64,000 nt of DNA, taken from Amycolatopsis jiangsuensis. Its GTDB lineage: Bacteria; Actinomycetota; Actinomycetes; Mycobacteriales; Pseudonocardiaceae. Location of the stretch: positions 1-64,000 of the forward strand of contig NZ_JACHMG010000001.1 of assembly GCF_014204865.1 (NCBI RefSeq), written 5' to 3'. Of the stretch, positions 7,941-18,192 are shown in pieces. The translations under genes were made by a program, and so were the position numbers. Every line of letters starts with the position of its first letter. Position 1 is the first letter of the stretch. The notes below the pieces were generated by a model. It was given only the letters and a program-made list of their open reading frames with translations. It was not told where the DNA came from and made no database searches.

Positions 7941-8548
7941 CCCGGCCTGCGTGCCCGCAGCTGCGCGGCCAGCGCGGCGAAACCGGGCGGGTCCCAGGTC
8001 CAGGTCTGCAGGTCGGTGAAGCCCGCGGCGGTGGCTTCGTCGGCGAGTTCGTGCCGGGTGACCGGCAGCCACTTCTCGTGCGCGGACAGCAACAGCCGTC
8101 CGCCGGGACGCAGCACCCGCAGCAGTTCGGCGAACGCGGCCGGCCGGTCGTCCCACAGCTGGACGTTGTTCACCGTCAGCACCACGTCCACGCAGGCGTC
8201 CGCGGAGCCGGTGCGGGCCGCCGTGCCTGTCCGCAGCTCGGCCCGGTCGCCACAGCGTTCCTGGCAGAGCGCACGCATCTCGGCGGACGGCTCGACGCCG
8301 ATCACCTCGCCGGCCAGCCGGCTCGCGGCGTCGAGGCCGACCCCGGGGCCGGGGCCGACGACGAGCACCGTCTCGTCGGGTTCGAGCCGGGCGAGGTCGA
8401 CGAGACGGCGTTCGGTGGCCGCGTTGCCGAGCGCCATCAGCCGGCCGCCGAGCCGGCCGAGCATGCCGCTGGGGTGCCCGAACGCCCGGTCCAGCGCGGC
8501 CTCCAGGCCGCCGCCGGGGTCGGGCGCGGAGGAATGCGAAGTGGTCAT
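7937..8548 (-). CDS. Class I SAM-dependent methyltransferase
   Basis: This 203-residue protein has a seven-strand methyltransferase fold. Motif I VLVVGPGPGVG is at about residue 68, the acidic E at the end of strand 2 lies in IGVEPSAEM, and motif IV is VDVVLTVNNVQLW. It resembles the ubiquinone/menaquinone-type Methyltransf_11 group, but the substrate is unknown. It is divergent from lepA and converges with the VOC gene, overlapping it by 4 bases. Confidence 0.82.
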   Translation of the reverse strand: MTTSHSSAPDPGGGLEAALDRAFGHPSGMLGRLGGRLMALGNAATERRLVDLARLEPDETVLVVGPGPGVGLDAASRLAGEVIGVEPSAEMRALCQERCGDRAELRTGTAARTGSADACVDVVLTVNNVQLWDDRPAAFAELLRVLRPGGRLLLSAHEKWLPVTRHELADEATAAGFTDLQTWTWDPPGFAALAAQLRARRPG

Positions 8549-8664
8549 CCTTCGAGGTCACCACGAGCTTCACGACCCCGCATCGGGGATGACCCCCACC
8601 CGCACCCGGAGGTCCATGGGAACATGGTGTCCGGACACCCCCGACCATCCCGAGGACAGCCCGA

Positions 8665-10515
<1,851 letters not shown>

Positions 10516-10534
10516 GCCCCACTCTTACGGGTGA

Positions 10535-10570
10535 ACGGCGGCCGCGGGATGCCCGTGGCCGCCGTTTCTG
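10535..10570 (+). terminator. lepA terminator hairpin
   Basis: The 10-bp arms AACGGCGGCC and GGCCGCCGTT enclose a 13-base loop that itself contains GGG/CCC pairing. TTTCT follows. It lies 20 bases after the lepA stop. Confidence 0.8.
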
Positions 10571-10618
10571 TCGGTGGCCTCTGCTGTGCTCTGGTGCGGA
10601 CAGGGAAAGGAGAGCACC

Positions 10619-11194
10619 ATGACGGTCATGACGGACATCGAGCATCCGCCCGGAGCAGGTCCCATGACGGTGCGCGACCTCGAGGGGATGCCAGAGGATG
10701 GCCGCCGTCACGAACTCATCGACGGGGTGCTCGTCGTGAGTCCCGCACCGGGTTTCAGACATCAGAAAGTAGTCTTGCTCTTGTCGTTCGCGCTCGAATC
10801 TGCGCGGCCGCCGGACCTGGAGGTACTGACCGCGCCGTTCGCTGTGCACTCCGGTGACAGTGTCGAGTTGCAGCCGGACGTCCTGGTCGGACGAGCCGAG
10901 GACTTCACCGACACGGACCTGCCGGCGCCGCCCGTGCTCGCGGTCGAGGTGCTGTCCCCGAGCACGGCGATCCACGACCTCAACACCAAGAAGGCCGCCT
11001 ACGAACGGCTGGGGGTGCCGAGCTACTGGGTGATCGACCCGGTCGCACCGGCGATCACGGTGTTCGAGGTGGACAGTGACGGCTGCTATCAGCAGGTCGC
11101 CAAAGCCGCCGGAGCCGAGTCGTACGAGGCACTGCGGCCGTTCCCGGTGCGGCTGGTCCCGGACGAGTTGCTGGGTGGCCGCTTGGCCGGCTGA
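10619..11194 (+). CDS. Uma2-family (DUF820) PD-(D/E)XK-like protein
   Basis: This 191-residue protein follows AAAGGAGAGCACC. It shows the Uma2 pattern: HELIDGVLVVSPAP near the N-terminus, VELQPDVLVG in the middle and LAVEVLSPSTAIHDLNTKKAAYERLGVPSYWVIDP, whose E-x-L and D-x(n)-K positions match the family's nuclease-like core. The in vivo function of this large family is not established. The last 14 codons, up to and including the stop, begin a 52-bp tandem repeat that continues into the downstream DNA. Confidence 0.85.
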   Translation: MTVMTDIEHPPGAGPMTVRDLEGMPEDGRRHELIDGVLVVSPAPGFRHQKVVLLLSFALESARPPDLEVLTAPFAVHSGDSVELQPDVLVGRAEDFTDTDLPAPPVLAVEVLSPSTAIHDLNTKKAAYERLGVPSYWVIDPVAPAITVFEVDSDGCYQQVAKAAGAESYEALRPFPVRLVPDELLGGRLAG

Positions 11195-11293
11195 CCGGCC
11201 GGGGCTGGTTCCGGACGAGTTGCTGGGTGGCCGCTTGGCCGGCTGACCGGCCGGGGCTGGTTCCGGACGAGTTGCTGGGCGGCCGCACGGCCG
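11153..11293 (+). repeat. 52-bp tandem duplication of the Uma2 gene 3' end (2.7 copies)
   Basis: Copies run 11153-11204, 11205-11256 and 11257-about 11293 (partial). Copies 1 and 2 differ at a single base. Each repeats the coding sequence for LVPDELLGGRLAG, the TGA stop and the following CCGGCCGGGG. Only the first copy is in frame with the gene. Confidence 0.92.
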
Positions 11294-11382
11294 GCGGGCA
11301 GGAGTCACGTCCACGCCTGTACCCACGGAGCCCTGCCCGGTCCCACGCCCCGCCACCCGGCGGGACGTGGGCGGTGGCCGGG

Positions 11383-11589
11383 TCAGCTCACGCCGAGCAG
11401 GGTGGCCAATGCGCTCACCAAGGAGGCCGACGTGCTCGCGACCGTCGAGTCGAGGTACTCCGCGATCGGGGTGAGTTCGGCGGCCGAGGCAGAGCCACCG
11501 GCCAGTGCGAGCATCGGGACGGCGAACGCGCCGGTCACCAGGGTGCGCTTCAGCCAGCGGTGGCGGGCGGTCGGGGGCTGGTCGGTCAT
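11383..11589 (-). CDS. Small secreted protein, unknown function
   Basis: This 68-residue protein has a clear Sec signal peptide: a basic start with RHRWLKR, a hydrophobic core, and a cleavage site after SASA near residue 36. About 32 mature residues remain, rich in Ala/Ser/Thr with no cysteine. GAGAGGACC precedes the ATG. I do not recognise the family. It may be a structural surface or matrix peptide, but nothing in the sequence proves a role. It stands alone between the Uma2 repeats and the PPOX gene. Confidence 0.6.
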   Translation of the reverse strand: MTDQPPTARHRWLKRTLVTGAFAVPMLALAGGSASAAELTPIAEYLDSTVASTSASLVSALATLLGVS

Positions 11590-11709
11590 GATGGTCCTCT
11601 CGTCGAAGCGGGTGTGCCGGATGGACCCTGCCCCCGAGAAACAGGACGAACAAGACGATTTACCAGCAGTTGACGATCAGGCAACAAGGTCCCCGCGATC
11701 GGGTGAGTT

Positions 11710-11721
11710 CCGGTTAACCGG
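11710..11721. promoter_or_regulatory. Perfect palindrome CCGGTTAACCGG, possible operator
   Basis: This 12-bp perfect palindrome lies about 120 bases upstream of the small secreted gene and just beyond the 3' end of the PPOX gene. The site is intergenic and could bind a dimeric regulator. No regulator gene is adjacent, so the call is tentative. Confidence 0.3.
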
Positions 11722-11745
11722 GTGGACGCCCGGTTCGTAACAAGA

Positions 11746-12192
11746 TCACGCCACGCCCAGGATTCGGTCTGCGGTGACGAGGACCGCGGTGCGGCGTTCG
11801 GCTGCCATGACGCGGTCGTACTCGGTCCAGTCTTCGTGGGTGCCGGTTGCGGACGTGAACACCTCGCGCAGCAGTGTCGGCAGGTCGGCCGCGGGGAAGG
11901 CCTGGTCCGGGTCGTCCGGGCCGAGGAGGTGGGTGCGGCCGGTCACCGACGCCCAGTGCCAGCCGCGGCGGAAGGTCACCGTGGCGTGGCCGGTGTGGCG
12001 CAGCAGGGCGAGCTTCCGTGCGTCGCCGCGGGCGATGAAGGCGACGCAGGGCACGCCGGTCACCGGGTCGGGGTGGACGCCGGCGTTGACGACCGTGCTG
12101 TGCACGGTTCCGTCGGTGCGGGTGGTCGCGATGGTCGCGAGCCCGTTTTCCTGCAGCGAAAGGGTGCGTACGGTGGCCAGATCGACAGTCAT
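11746..12192 (-). CDS. PPOX-class F420-dependent/flavin oxidoreductase family protein
   Basis: This 148-residue split-barrel protein starts MTVDLATVRTLSLQENGLATIATTRTDGTVHSTVVNAGV, the first strands of the pyridoxamine-phosphate-oxidase-like fold. ARKLALLRHTGHATVTF follows, as in the F420/FMN-binding actinobacterial subfamilies. AAAGGAC precedes the ATG. The cofactor cannot be settled from sequence alone. It is divergent from the nitronate monooxygenase gene with only 52 bases between the starts. Confidence 0.78.
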   Translation of the reverse strand: MTVDLATVRTLSLQENGLATIATTRTDGTVHSTVVNAGVHPDPVTGVPCVAFIARGDARKLALLRHTGHATVTFRRGWHWASVTGRTHLLGPDDPDQAFPAADLPTLLREVFTSATGTHEDWTEYDRVMAAERRTAVLVTADRILGVA

Positions 12193-12244
12193 GTCCTTTC
12201 CAACGCGGGAAGGCCGCGAAATCTGCCGGGACTAGGCTCCGGTC

Positions 12245-13294
12245 ATGTTCGAAGACCTGGAGTTCCCCGTGCTCGCCGCGCCGATGGCCGGCGGGCCGAG
12301 CACGCCCGAGCTGATCGGTGCGGTCACCGCGGCAGGCGGTCTCGGGTTCCTGCCCTCGGGCTACCTCTCGATCGAGACGTTCGAGGCCAAGCTCGCGCAC
12401 ACTGCCGACCTCACCGGCGGCCGCTACGGCGCCAACCTGTTCGTCCCCGGCAGCCGTTCCGCCGCCGACCTCACCGCGCACCGCGAACGGATGCTGGCCG
12501 AAGCGCTGCGCTACGGCGTCGAACCCGGTGAACCGGCGTGGGACGACGACGAGTACCCCGCGAAGCTCGACCTGGTGGTGCAGCGGCAGGTCCCGTTGGT
12601 CTCGTTCACCTTCGGTGCCCCGACCTCGGCCGAGGTGCAGCGGGTGCACGAGGCCGGCGGCAAGGTGCTGGTCTCGGTCACGAGCCCGGACGAGGCCGAC
12701 CTCGCCGCGTCGCGCGGTGCGGACGCGCTGGTGGTGCAGGGAATGGAGGCCGGTGGCCACCGTGCGCTGTTCACCGACGACGCCACGGACCCGGCAGGCG
12801 GCGAACAGTACGGGCTGCTGGCGCTGCTGCGGCTGATCGGCGCGCGGACGAGCCTGCCGCTGGTGGCTTCGGGTGGGCTGGTGCACGGCGCCGACGTGGC
12901 CGCCGTGCTCGCCGCGGGTGCCTCAGCCGCCCAGCTGGGCACGGCGTTCCTGCAGGCCACCGAGGCCGGTACGGCCGACCCGCAGCGGCGGGCGCTGGCC
13001 GAGGCGGGGCGCCGGACGGCGTTCACGCGGGCGTTCAGCGGCCGCCCGGCCCGCGGCATGATGAACCGCGTGCTCAGCGACCTTTCCGCCGACGCGCCCG
13101 CGGCTTACCCGCAGCTGCACCACCTGAGCAAGCCGGTGCGCGCCGCAGCCGGACGCGCCGGTGATCCGGAGGCGATGTCGTTGTGGGCCGGGCAGACCTA
13201 CCCGCTCGCCGGGGACGGATCCGCCGCGTCCATTGTGGAACGTCTGCGTGCTGAGGCGAAGGCGGCCGCGGGCCGGATCGATCGCTTGCGCTGA
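12245..13294 (+). CDS. Nitronate monooxygenase (2-nitropropane dioxygenase family)
   Basis: This 349-residue FMN-binding TIM barrel has APMAGGPSTPELIGAVTAAGGLGFL at the start, VVQGMEAGGHRALF with the catalytic histidine, and VASGGLVHGADVAAVLAAGASAAQLGTAFL at the FMN phosphate site. Such enzymes oxidise alkyl nitronates such as propionate-3-nitronate. The gene shares a short divergent control region with the PPOX gene. Confidence 0.88.
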   Translation: MFEDLEFPVLAAPMAGGPSTPELIGAVTAAGGLGFLPSGYLSIETFEAKLAHTADLTGGRYGANLFVPGSRSAADLTAHRERMLAEALRYGVEPGEPAWDDDEYPAKLDLVVQRQVPLVSFTFGAPTSAEVQRVHEAGGKVLVSVTSPDEADLAASRGADALVVQGMEAGGHRALFTDDATDPAGGEQYGLLALLRLIGARTSLPLVASGGLVHGADVAAVLAAGASAAQLGTAFLQATEAGTADPQRRALAEAGRRTAFTRAFSGRPARGMMNRVLSDLSADAPAAYPQLHHLSKPVRAAAGRAGDPEAMSLWAGQTYPLAGDGSAASIVERLRAEAKAAAGRIDRLR

Positions 13295-13302
13295 ACGGAG
13301 CA

Positions 13303-13335
13303 CGGGCCGCCCCCGGGGTCGATGAGGGCGGCCCG
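13303..13335. terminator. Bidirectional terminator hairpin
   Basis: Arms CGGGCCGCC and GGCGGCCCG lie between the convergent ends of the nitronate monooxygenase gene and the amino-acid permease gene, eight bases past one stop and five before the other. Confidence 0.75.
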
Positions 13336-13340
13336 CCTGC

Positions 13341-14801
13341 TCAGTCCGAAGTGGACTCCGACTCGGCTGGACCGGTGCGGTGCAGCAGGGAGTGCCGCCG
13401 GCTGTAGCCGAAGTAGACCGCCATGCCGATCACGAACCAGATGCCGAAGCGCCACCACGTTTCCGGCTTCAGGAAGGTGATCAGCCAGATCGAGAACACG
13501 ACGCCGATGATCGGCACCACCGGCATGCCCGGGGTCTTGAACGTACGGGGCAGGTCCGGACGCCGGTAGCGCAGCACGATCACCGCGATGCAGACGACCA
13601 CGAAAGCCAGCAGAATTCCGATGTTCGTCAGCTCGGCGGCCTCGTTGATCGGCAGCACGCCCGCGATGATGGCCGACGCGATCCCCAGAACCCAGGTCAT
13701 CCGGGAAGGCACCTTGCGTACCGAGTGCGTCTTCGAGAACCACTTGGGCAGCAGGCCGTCCCGGCTCATCGAGTAGCCGACCCTGGTCGCGCCGAGCATG
13801 AAGGTGAACAGCACGGTGAGGATGCCGATGATCGCGCCGACCGCGATCACCGCGCCCAGCCAGCCGAGGCCCACCTTCGCGAAGGCGTCGGAGAACGCCG
13901 CGTCCGGGTCGATGTCGGTGTACTTCACCATGCCGGTCAGCACGAGGCAGGCGAGCACGTACAGCACCATCGAGATCACCAGCGAGTAGATGATCGCCTT
14001 CGGCATGTGCTTCTGGGAGTCCTGCGATTCCTCGGCCGCCGTGGACATCGCGTCGTAGCCGAAAACGGCGAAGAAAACTGTCGCCGCACCGGTGAACGCG
14101 CCGCTGACGCCGAACGGGAAGAAGTTGCTGTAGTTGCCGGTCTTGATGTGGAACGCGCCGACCACGACCACCAGCACGACGAGCGCGACCTTCAGGTACA
14201 CCAGCAGCGTCTCGAACCGCGCCGCGTTCTTCATGCCCTGGTTCAGGATGAACGCGATCAGCAGGCAGAGCAGCACGGCGAACAGGTTCACCTTGTACGA
14301 GCCGGAGGCCACGCCGTCCGGTTCGGTGCCCGGTGCGCCCGCCATCCACTGCGGCAGCGAAACGTGCAGGAAACTGAGCAGATCGTTGAAATAGCCGGAG
14401 ATGCCGATCGCCACGACGGACACGATCGCGGTGTACTCCAGCAGCAGGTCCCAGCCGATGAACCAGCCGACGATCTCGCCGAGCACCGCGTAGCCGTAGG
14501 TGTAGGCCGAACCGGCGCGCGGGATCAGCCCGGCGAACTCGGCGTAGGAGAACGCCGCGGCGGCACTCGCGATACCGGCGATGAGGAACGAGATCAGCAC
14601 CGCGGGTCCGGCGGTCTGGTTCGCCACCGCACCGGCGAGGGAGAAGATGCCGGCGCCGATGATGCCGCCGACGCCGATCGCGGTCAGCTGGCGCAACCCC
14701 AGCGTGCGTTGCAGGCCACTGTCACCGGACCCCTCGATCGTCTCGATCGGTTTGCGCCGGAAGATCCCGGACCCGGTACCCAGGCTGCGCGGAGCGGACA
14801 T
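13341..14801 (-). CDS. APC-superfamily amino acid permease (cationic amino acid type)
   Basis: This 486-residue polytopic protein carries LRQLTAIGVGGIIGAGIF, the first-helix signature of APC transporters, and an unwound helix with FGYDAMSTAAEESQ, as in CAT-like permeases. About 12 membrane segments are seen. The start at 14801 is chosen for GAGGAGACG nine bases ahead; a further in-frame ATG upstream lacks this. Substrate is probably a cationic amino acid or polyamine, inferred from similarity only. It is downstream of the alpha/beta hydrolase gene, separated by a GAGCCCG/CGGGCTC hairpin at 14829-14847. Confidence 0.85.
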   Translation of the reverse strand: MSAPRSLGTGSGIFRRKPIETIEGSGDSGLQRTLGLRQLTAIGVGGIIGAGIFSLAGAVANQTAGPAVLISFLIAGIASAAAAFSYAEFAGLIPRAGSAYTYGYAVLGEIVGWFIGWDLLLEYTAIVSVVAIGISGYFNDLLSFLHVSLPQWMAGAPGTEPDGVASGSYKVNLFAVLLCLLIAFILNQGMKNAARFETLLVYLKVALVVLVVVVGAFHIKTGNYSNFFPFGVSGAFTGAATVFFAVFGYDAMSTAAEESQDSQKHMPKAIIYSLVISMVLYVLACLVLTGMVKYTDIDPDAAFSDAFAKVGLGWLGAVIAVGAIIGILTVLFTFMLGATRVGYSMSRDGLLPKWFSKTHSVRKVPSRMTWVLGIASAIIAGVLPINEAAELTNIGILLAFVVVCIAVIVLRYRRPDLPRTFKTPGMPVVPIIGVVFSIWLITFLKPETWWRFGIWFVIGMAVYFGYSRRHSLLHRTGPAESESTSD

Positions 14802-14930
14802 CGACGTCTCCTCAAGCGGTCGTGAAGCGAGCCCGGGCCACGGGCTCTGGCAGCGCACCGTACTAGGTCAGCGGTGCACCGGTCCGGGACCGGCGGATCG
14901 ATGCCCGACCGTGACGATTCCGATGTCCTT

Positions 14931-15953
14931 TCAGCCGGTCGCGGTGTCCGATCCGGACTTCGCCCCGGCCTCCTCGGGCACCGCGAAGCCGGCACCGCGC
15001 ACGGCCCCGGCGGTGAAGAAGGACAGCAGGTGCGAGACTTCCGGCGGATCGTCGAGCTGCGGGCAGTGGCCCCAGTCCTCGCGTACCAGCAGCCGGCTGT
15101 GCGGCACCAGGGTGTGCAGCCGTTTCCCGGACGCCGAGGTGACGAGCTTGTCCTTGCCACAGGCCACCACGAGCAGCGGGACACGCACCTGGTCGAGGTG
15201 GTAGGCGTCGGTCAGTTCGGCGACGAGCTGGCGGGCCTGCTCCAGCCGCTGGGTGGTGGCGCGGTAGTCCGGGAACAGCGTGGTGAACCGGCGCACCTGG
15301 CCGGCGTCCGCGTGCCGGGAGTCGGCGTAGAGAATCCTCGGCACGATCTGTTCGGCCACCGCGCGGACCAGGAAACCGGGCACCGGCACCGGAAGCGAGG
15401 AGTACAGCCGCAACGGCAGCGGGTTGCGTGCGACCGTGCGCACCAGCCACGAATCGACCAGGCCGGGGGCGGCGATCGACACCACCCCGGCCATCGGCAG
15501 CCGCGGGCTCTGCGCGGCGCGCAGGCCCAGCGTGCCGCCGAGGGAGTTGCCGGCGAGCACCACCGGCCCCAGCACCGACTGCTCGCGCACCACCGCGGCG
15601 GCGAACGCGTCGAGCTGCGGCAGCATCGGGCCGGGCCGCAGTGGCTGCGCGTCGCCGAAGCCGGGCAGGTCGACCGCGACCGCCGCGATGCCTTCCGCGG
15701 CGAGTTCGCCGAGTACCGGCCGCCACGTGTCCGCGCTGTCGCAGTAGCCGTGCAGCAGGACGAGGCGAGGGGCGCTCGGCTTGTCGGCCGGACGGCGGCG
15801 GGCGCGCCGGGGCGCCTCGGCGACCGGTGGACCGACCTCGAGCACCCGGGTCCGCACGCCGGCGAAGCGCCGGAAGGACTCCCGGATCGGCTCCGGATCA
15901 CTGGGGTGCCGGCCGCCCCGATCGGCGGGTGCGGGCCGCTGCGTCGCGGTCAT
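14931..15953 (-). CDS. Alpha/beta-fold hydrolase
   Basis: This 340-residue protein has the oxyanion-hole motif LHGYCDSADTW, the nucleophile elbow GNSLGG, a late Asp in CGKDKL and the catalytic histidine in DWGHCPQ, giving a complete Ser-Asp-His triad. An Arg/Pro-rich stretch of about 60 residues precedes the core, and the C-terminal tail after the fold is low-complexity. Substrate unknown. It could share a transcript with the permease gene downstream, although the hairpin between them argues for partial uncoupling. Confidence 0.83.
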   Translation of the reverse strand: MTATQRPAPADRGGRHPSDPEPIRESFRRFAGVRTRVLEVGPPVAEAPRRARRRPADKPSAPRLVLLHGYCDSADTWRPVLGELAAEGIAAVAVDLPGFGDAQPLRPGPMLPQLDAFAAAVVREQSVLGPVVLAGNSLGGTLGLRAAQSPRLPMAGVVSIAAPGLVDSWLVRTVARNPLPLRLYSSLPVPVPGFLVRAVAEQIVPRILYADSRHADAGQVRRFTTLFPDYRATTQRLEQARQLVAELTDAYHLDQVRVPLLVVACGKDKLVTSASGKRLHTLVPHSRLLVREDWGHCPQLDDPPEVSHLLSFFTAGAVRGAGFAVPEEAGAKSGSDTATG

Positions 15954-16061
15954 GTTCTCCAGGTTAACCGCCCAAGGTCGAAAACAGGTCGAACTTCGGG
16001 GGTCACCATCCGGTTGCGAATCCGGGGTGTTGACGATTCACCGCGCACCGGGTAGAAGCCC

Positions 16062-16097
16062 GGCCCGGGCCGCCGCGTGAGGCGGCCGACCCGGGCC
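16062..16097 (-). terminator. Terminator of the MDR reductase gene
   Basis: A strong GC hairpin has arms close to GGCCCGGGCCGCC and GGCGGCCGACCCGGGCC around a GCGTGA loop. It lies just beyond the MDR gene stop on the minus strand. Confidence 0.7.
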
Positions 16098-16109
16098 GGA
16101 GCAGGGGTT

Positions 16110-17075
16110 TCAGCGGGTGAAGACGATCTTCCCGGCCGTCTCGCCGCCGGCCATCGCGCGGAAGCCTTCCGCCGCGTCGGCGAACGGCAGCTGGGTGCCG
16201 ATCTGCGGCGTGATGCCCTTCAGGTCCAGATACCCGAGTAGATCGGCCAGTTCGTCGCGCGTGCCCATCGTCGAGCCGAGCACCCGCAGCTGCAGGAAGA
16301 ACACCCGCTGCAGGTCCGCTGACGGGTCCGGTCCGCTGGTGGAACCGGACACCACGACCACGCCGCCCGGCTTGAGCGACTTCAGCGTGTGTCCCCAGGT
16401 GGCCTTGCCGACGGTCTCGAACGCCGCGTCCACCCGCTCGGGCAGCCGGGCGCCGGATTCGAACGTCTGGTGCGCGCCGACGCTCTCGGCCAGCGCCCGC
16501 TTCTCCTCGGAACGGCCGGTGACCCACACCCGGAAGCCGGCCGCGCGGCCGAGCGCGATCAGCGCGGTCGACACCCCGCCGGAGGCACCCTGCACCAGCA
16601 TCGTCTGGCCGGGACGCAGTCCCGACTTCACGAACAGCATCCGGTAGGCGGTCAGCCAGGCCGTGCCCATGGTCGCGGCCTCGGGGAAGCTCAGCCCGGC
16701 CGGTTTGGGCACCGCGTTGCGCGCGGGCACCACGACCTGGTCGGCGAACGTGCCCTGGTGCTTCTCGGTGAGCAGCGTGCGCTTCGGGTCGAGTGTGTCG
16801 TCGCCCTGCCAGCCCGGCGCGTTGATCACCGAGTGCAGCACGACCTCGGTGCCGTCGTCCAGGGTCCCGGCCCCGTCGCAACCGAGGATCATCGGGAACT
16901 GGTCGGGCTTGATGCCGACGCCGCGCAACGTCCACAGGTCGTGCATGTTGAGGCTGGCGGCCTTGACGGTGACCCGGACCCAGCCCTCGGGCACCTCGGG
17001 TTCGGGCCGCTCGCCGACGACCAGAGAGTCGAGCGGGGACTCGGCGTTGGGTTCCTTCGCGTATACGGCGAACAT
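16110..17075 (-). CDS. Zinc-type MDR alcohol dehydrogenase/quinone reductase-like protein
   Basis: This 321-residue medium-chain dehydrogenase has a GroES-like N-terminal domain (VTVKAASLNMHDLWTLRGVG, then LGCDGAGTLDDGTEV) and a Rossmann NAD(P) site in QGASGGVSTALIALGRAAG. It lacks the catalytic-zinc cysteine and the four-cysteine lobe, so it is better seen as a zinc-free quinone-oxidoreductase type. Its substrate is unknown. It is divergent from the small membrane protein and RNase genes, with a 60-base shared control region. Confidence 0.82.
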   Translation of the reverse strand: MFAVYAKEPNAESPLDSLVVGERPEPEVPEGWVRVTVKAASLNMHDLWTLRGVGIKPDQFPMILGCDGAGTLDDGTEVVLHSVINAPGWQGDDTLDPKRTLLTEKHQGTFADQVVVPARNAVPKPAGLSFPEAATMGTAWLTAYRMLFVKSGLRPGQTMLVQGASGGVSTALIALGRAAGFRVWVTGRSEEKRALAESVGAHQTFESGARLPERVDAAFETVGKATWGHTLKSLKPGGVVVVSGSTSGPDPSADLQRVFFLQLRVLGSTMGTRDELADLLGYLDLKGITPQIGTQLPFADAAEGFRAMAGGETAGKIVFTR

Positions 17076-17135
17076 TGCAGCAACCTACCGCCCCTCACCG
17101 TCCTCGCGCAGCAGAGCGCGCGTAGGCTCACATTC

Positions 17136-17336
17136 GTGCTGAACGGGCTGGCCGACTGGTGGGACGGGGTGGAGCTGTGGCTTGCCCAGGCCTGGTTTCC
17201 CGTGCAGTTCGCGCTGGTCATGGTCGTGCTCGTGCCGCTGTGCCTGCTGGTCGCGTGGCTCATCGACAAGCTGGTCGAACGCTGCGCCCGCTGGCTCGGC
17301 ACGGCCCGTGACGACGAGGGCCCCGGCGGCTCCTAA
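17136..17336 (+). CDS. Small single-pass membrane protein, unknown function
   Basis: This 66-residue protein starts at GTG (VLNGLADWWDG). It has an amphipathic Trp-rich start, one strong membrane helix (about residues 22-46, FALVMVVLVPLCLLVAWLI) and a charged tail RDDEGPGGS. I do not recognise a named family. It ends 11 bases before the RNase gene and is probably cotranscribed with it and the barstar gene, so it could serve that system, though nothing shows how. Confidence 0.6.
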   Translation: MLNGLADWWDGVELWLAQAWFPVQFALVMVVLVPLCLLVAWLIDKLVERCARWLGTARDDEGPGGS

Positions 17337-17347
17337 GCTGGCGAACC

Positions 17348-17794
17348 ATGGTCAACCGTAGGCGGATCACCGCCGCGCTCGTCGGTCTTCTCGTGCTGGT
17401 GCTCGGGGGCTGGCTGGTGAAGGAGGGGACCGGCGGACCGGACACCCCGTCCGGCAACGCCCCGGCCGCGGCCTCCGCCGGGCAGGTGCCCGGGGCCGCC
17501 GCGTCCGGGCTGCCGCTGAAACCGCTGTCGGCGCTGCCGTCGCAGGCGGGTGACACCTGGCGGCTGATCCGCCGGGGTGGCCCGTACCCGTATCCGCACA
17601 ACGACGACGTCGTCTTCCAGAATCGCGAGAACGTCTTGCCGAGTGAGAAGTCCGGCTACTACCACGAGTACACGGTGAAAACCCCGGGCAGCCCGGACCG
17701 CGGTCCGCGGCGGCTGGTCACCGGGGCGGCGCAGGAGCTGTACTACACCGGCGACCACTACACGTCGTTCGTCGTCGTGGACCCGAACCGGTGA
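17348..17794 (+). CDS. Secreted guanyl-specific ribonuclease, RNase Sa/barnase family
   Basis: This 148-residue protein has an N-terminal signal/anchor (about residues 7-24), an Ala/Gly/Pro linker, and a C-terminal microbial RNase domain of the Streptomyces Sa type: GGPYPYPHNDDVVFQNREN, then YYHEYTV and YYTGDHY. The catalytic residues are all present: Glu107 as base, Arg118 and Arg122 at the phosphate, and His137 as acid. It would cleave RNA after guanosine outside the cell. Its stop overlaps the start of the barstar gene (GTGA). Confidence 0.93.
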   Translation: MVNRRRITAALVGLLVLVLGGWLVKEGTGGPDTPSGNAPAAASAGQVPGAAASGLPLKPLSALPSQAGDTWRLIRRGGPYPYPHNDDVVFQNRENVLPSEKSGYYHEYTVKTPGSPDRGPRRLVTGAAQELYYTGDHYTSFVVVDPNR

Positions 17795-18156
17795 GCGCGG
17801 GCGAGGACGCGAAGGCCGCGGCGGACCAGGCCTTCGCCCGCGGTGCCTACCCGCACCGGGTCGACGGGAGCACCGTGGACAAGCCGAGCACGCTGGACGC
17901 GATCGCCGCGGCGATGTCGTTCCCGGAGCATTTCGGCCGCAACCTCGACGCGCTCTACGACATGCTCACAGACCTGTCGTGGCTTCCGCGCGGCGAGCAC
18001 GTGCTGATCTGGACCGGATCGGAGGCGCTGCGCGGTGCCGAGCCCAAGACCTACCTGGCGATCCGGAGTGTGCTCTCGGACGCCCAGCGGGCACTCGGGC
18101 CCGGCGACGGCCGCGCGGACGGCTGGCGGCTGACCGTGGTGCTGGCGGATTCCTGA
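17791..18156 (+). CDS. Barstar-family ribonuclease inhibitor
   Basis: This 121-residue protein shows the barstar pattern: a first strand and helix, then FPEHFGRNLDALYDMLTDLSWL, in which the Asp and Asn of the N-L-D-A-L-x-D helix occupy the barnase active site. It should protect the cytoplasm from the RNase encoded immediately upstream. The GTG start lies inside the RNase stop (GTGA), so the two are translated together. The coupled order, enzyme first, is that of a toxin/immunity pair. Confidence 0.92.
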   Translation: MSAGEDAKAAADQAFARGAYPHRVDGSTVDKPSTLDAIAAAMSFPEHFGRNLDALYDMLTDLSWLPRGEHVLIWTGSEALRGAEPKTYLAIRSVLSDAQRALGPGDGRADGWRLTVVLADS

Positions 18157-18192
18157 CGCTCCGGTCGCGTGCCGGGGCCGCCGCGGGTCGGG

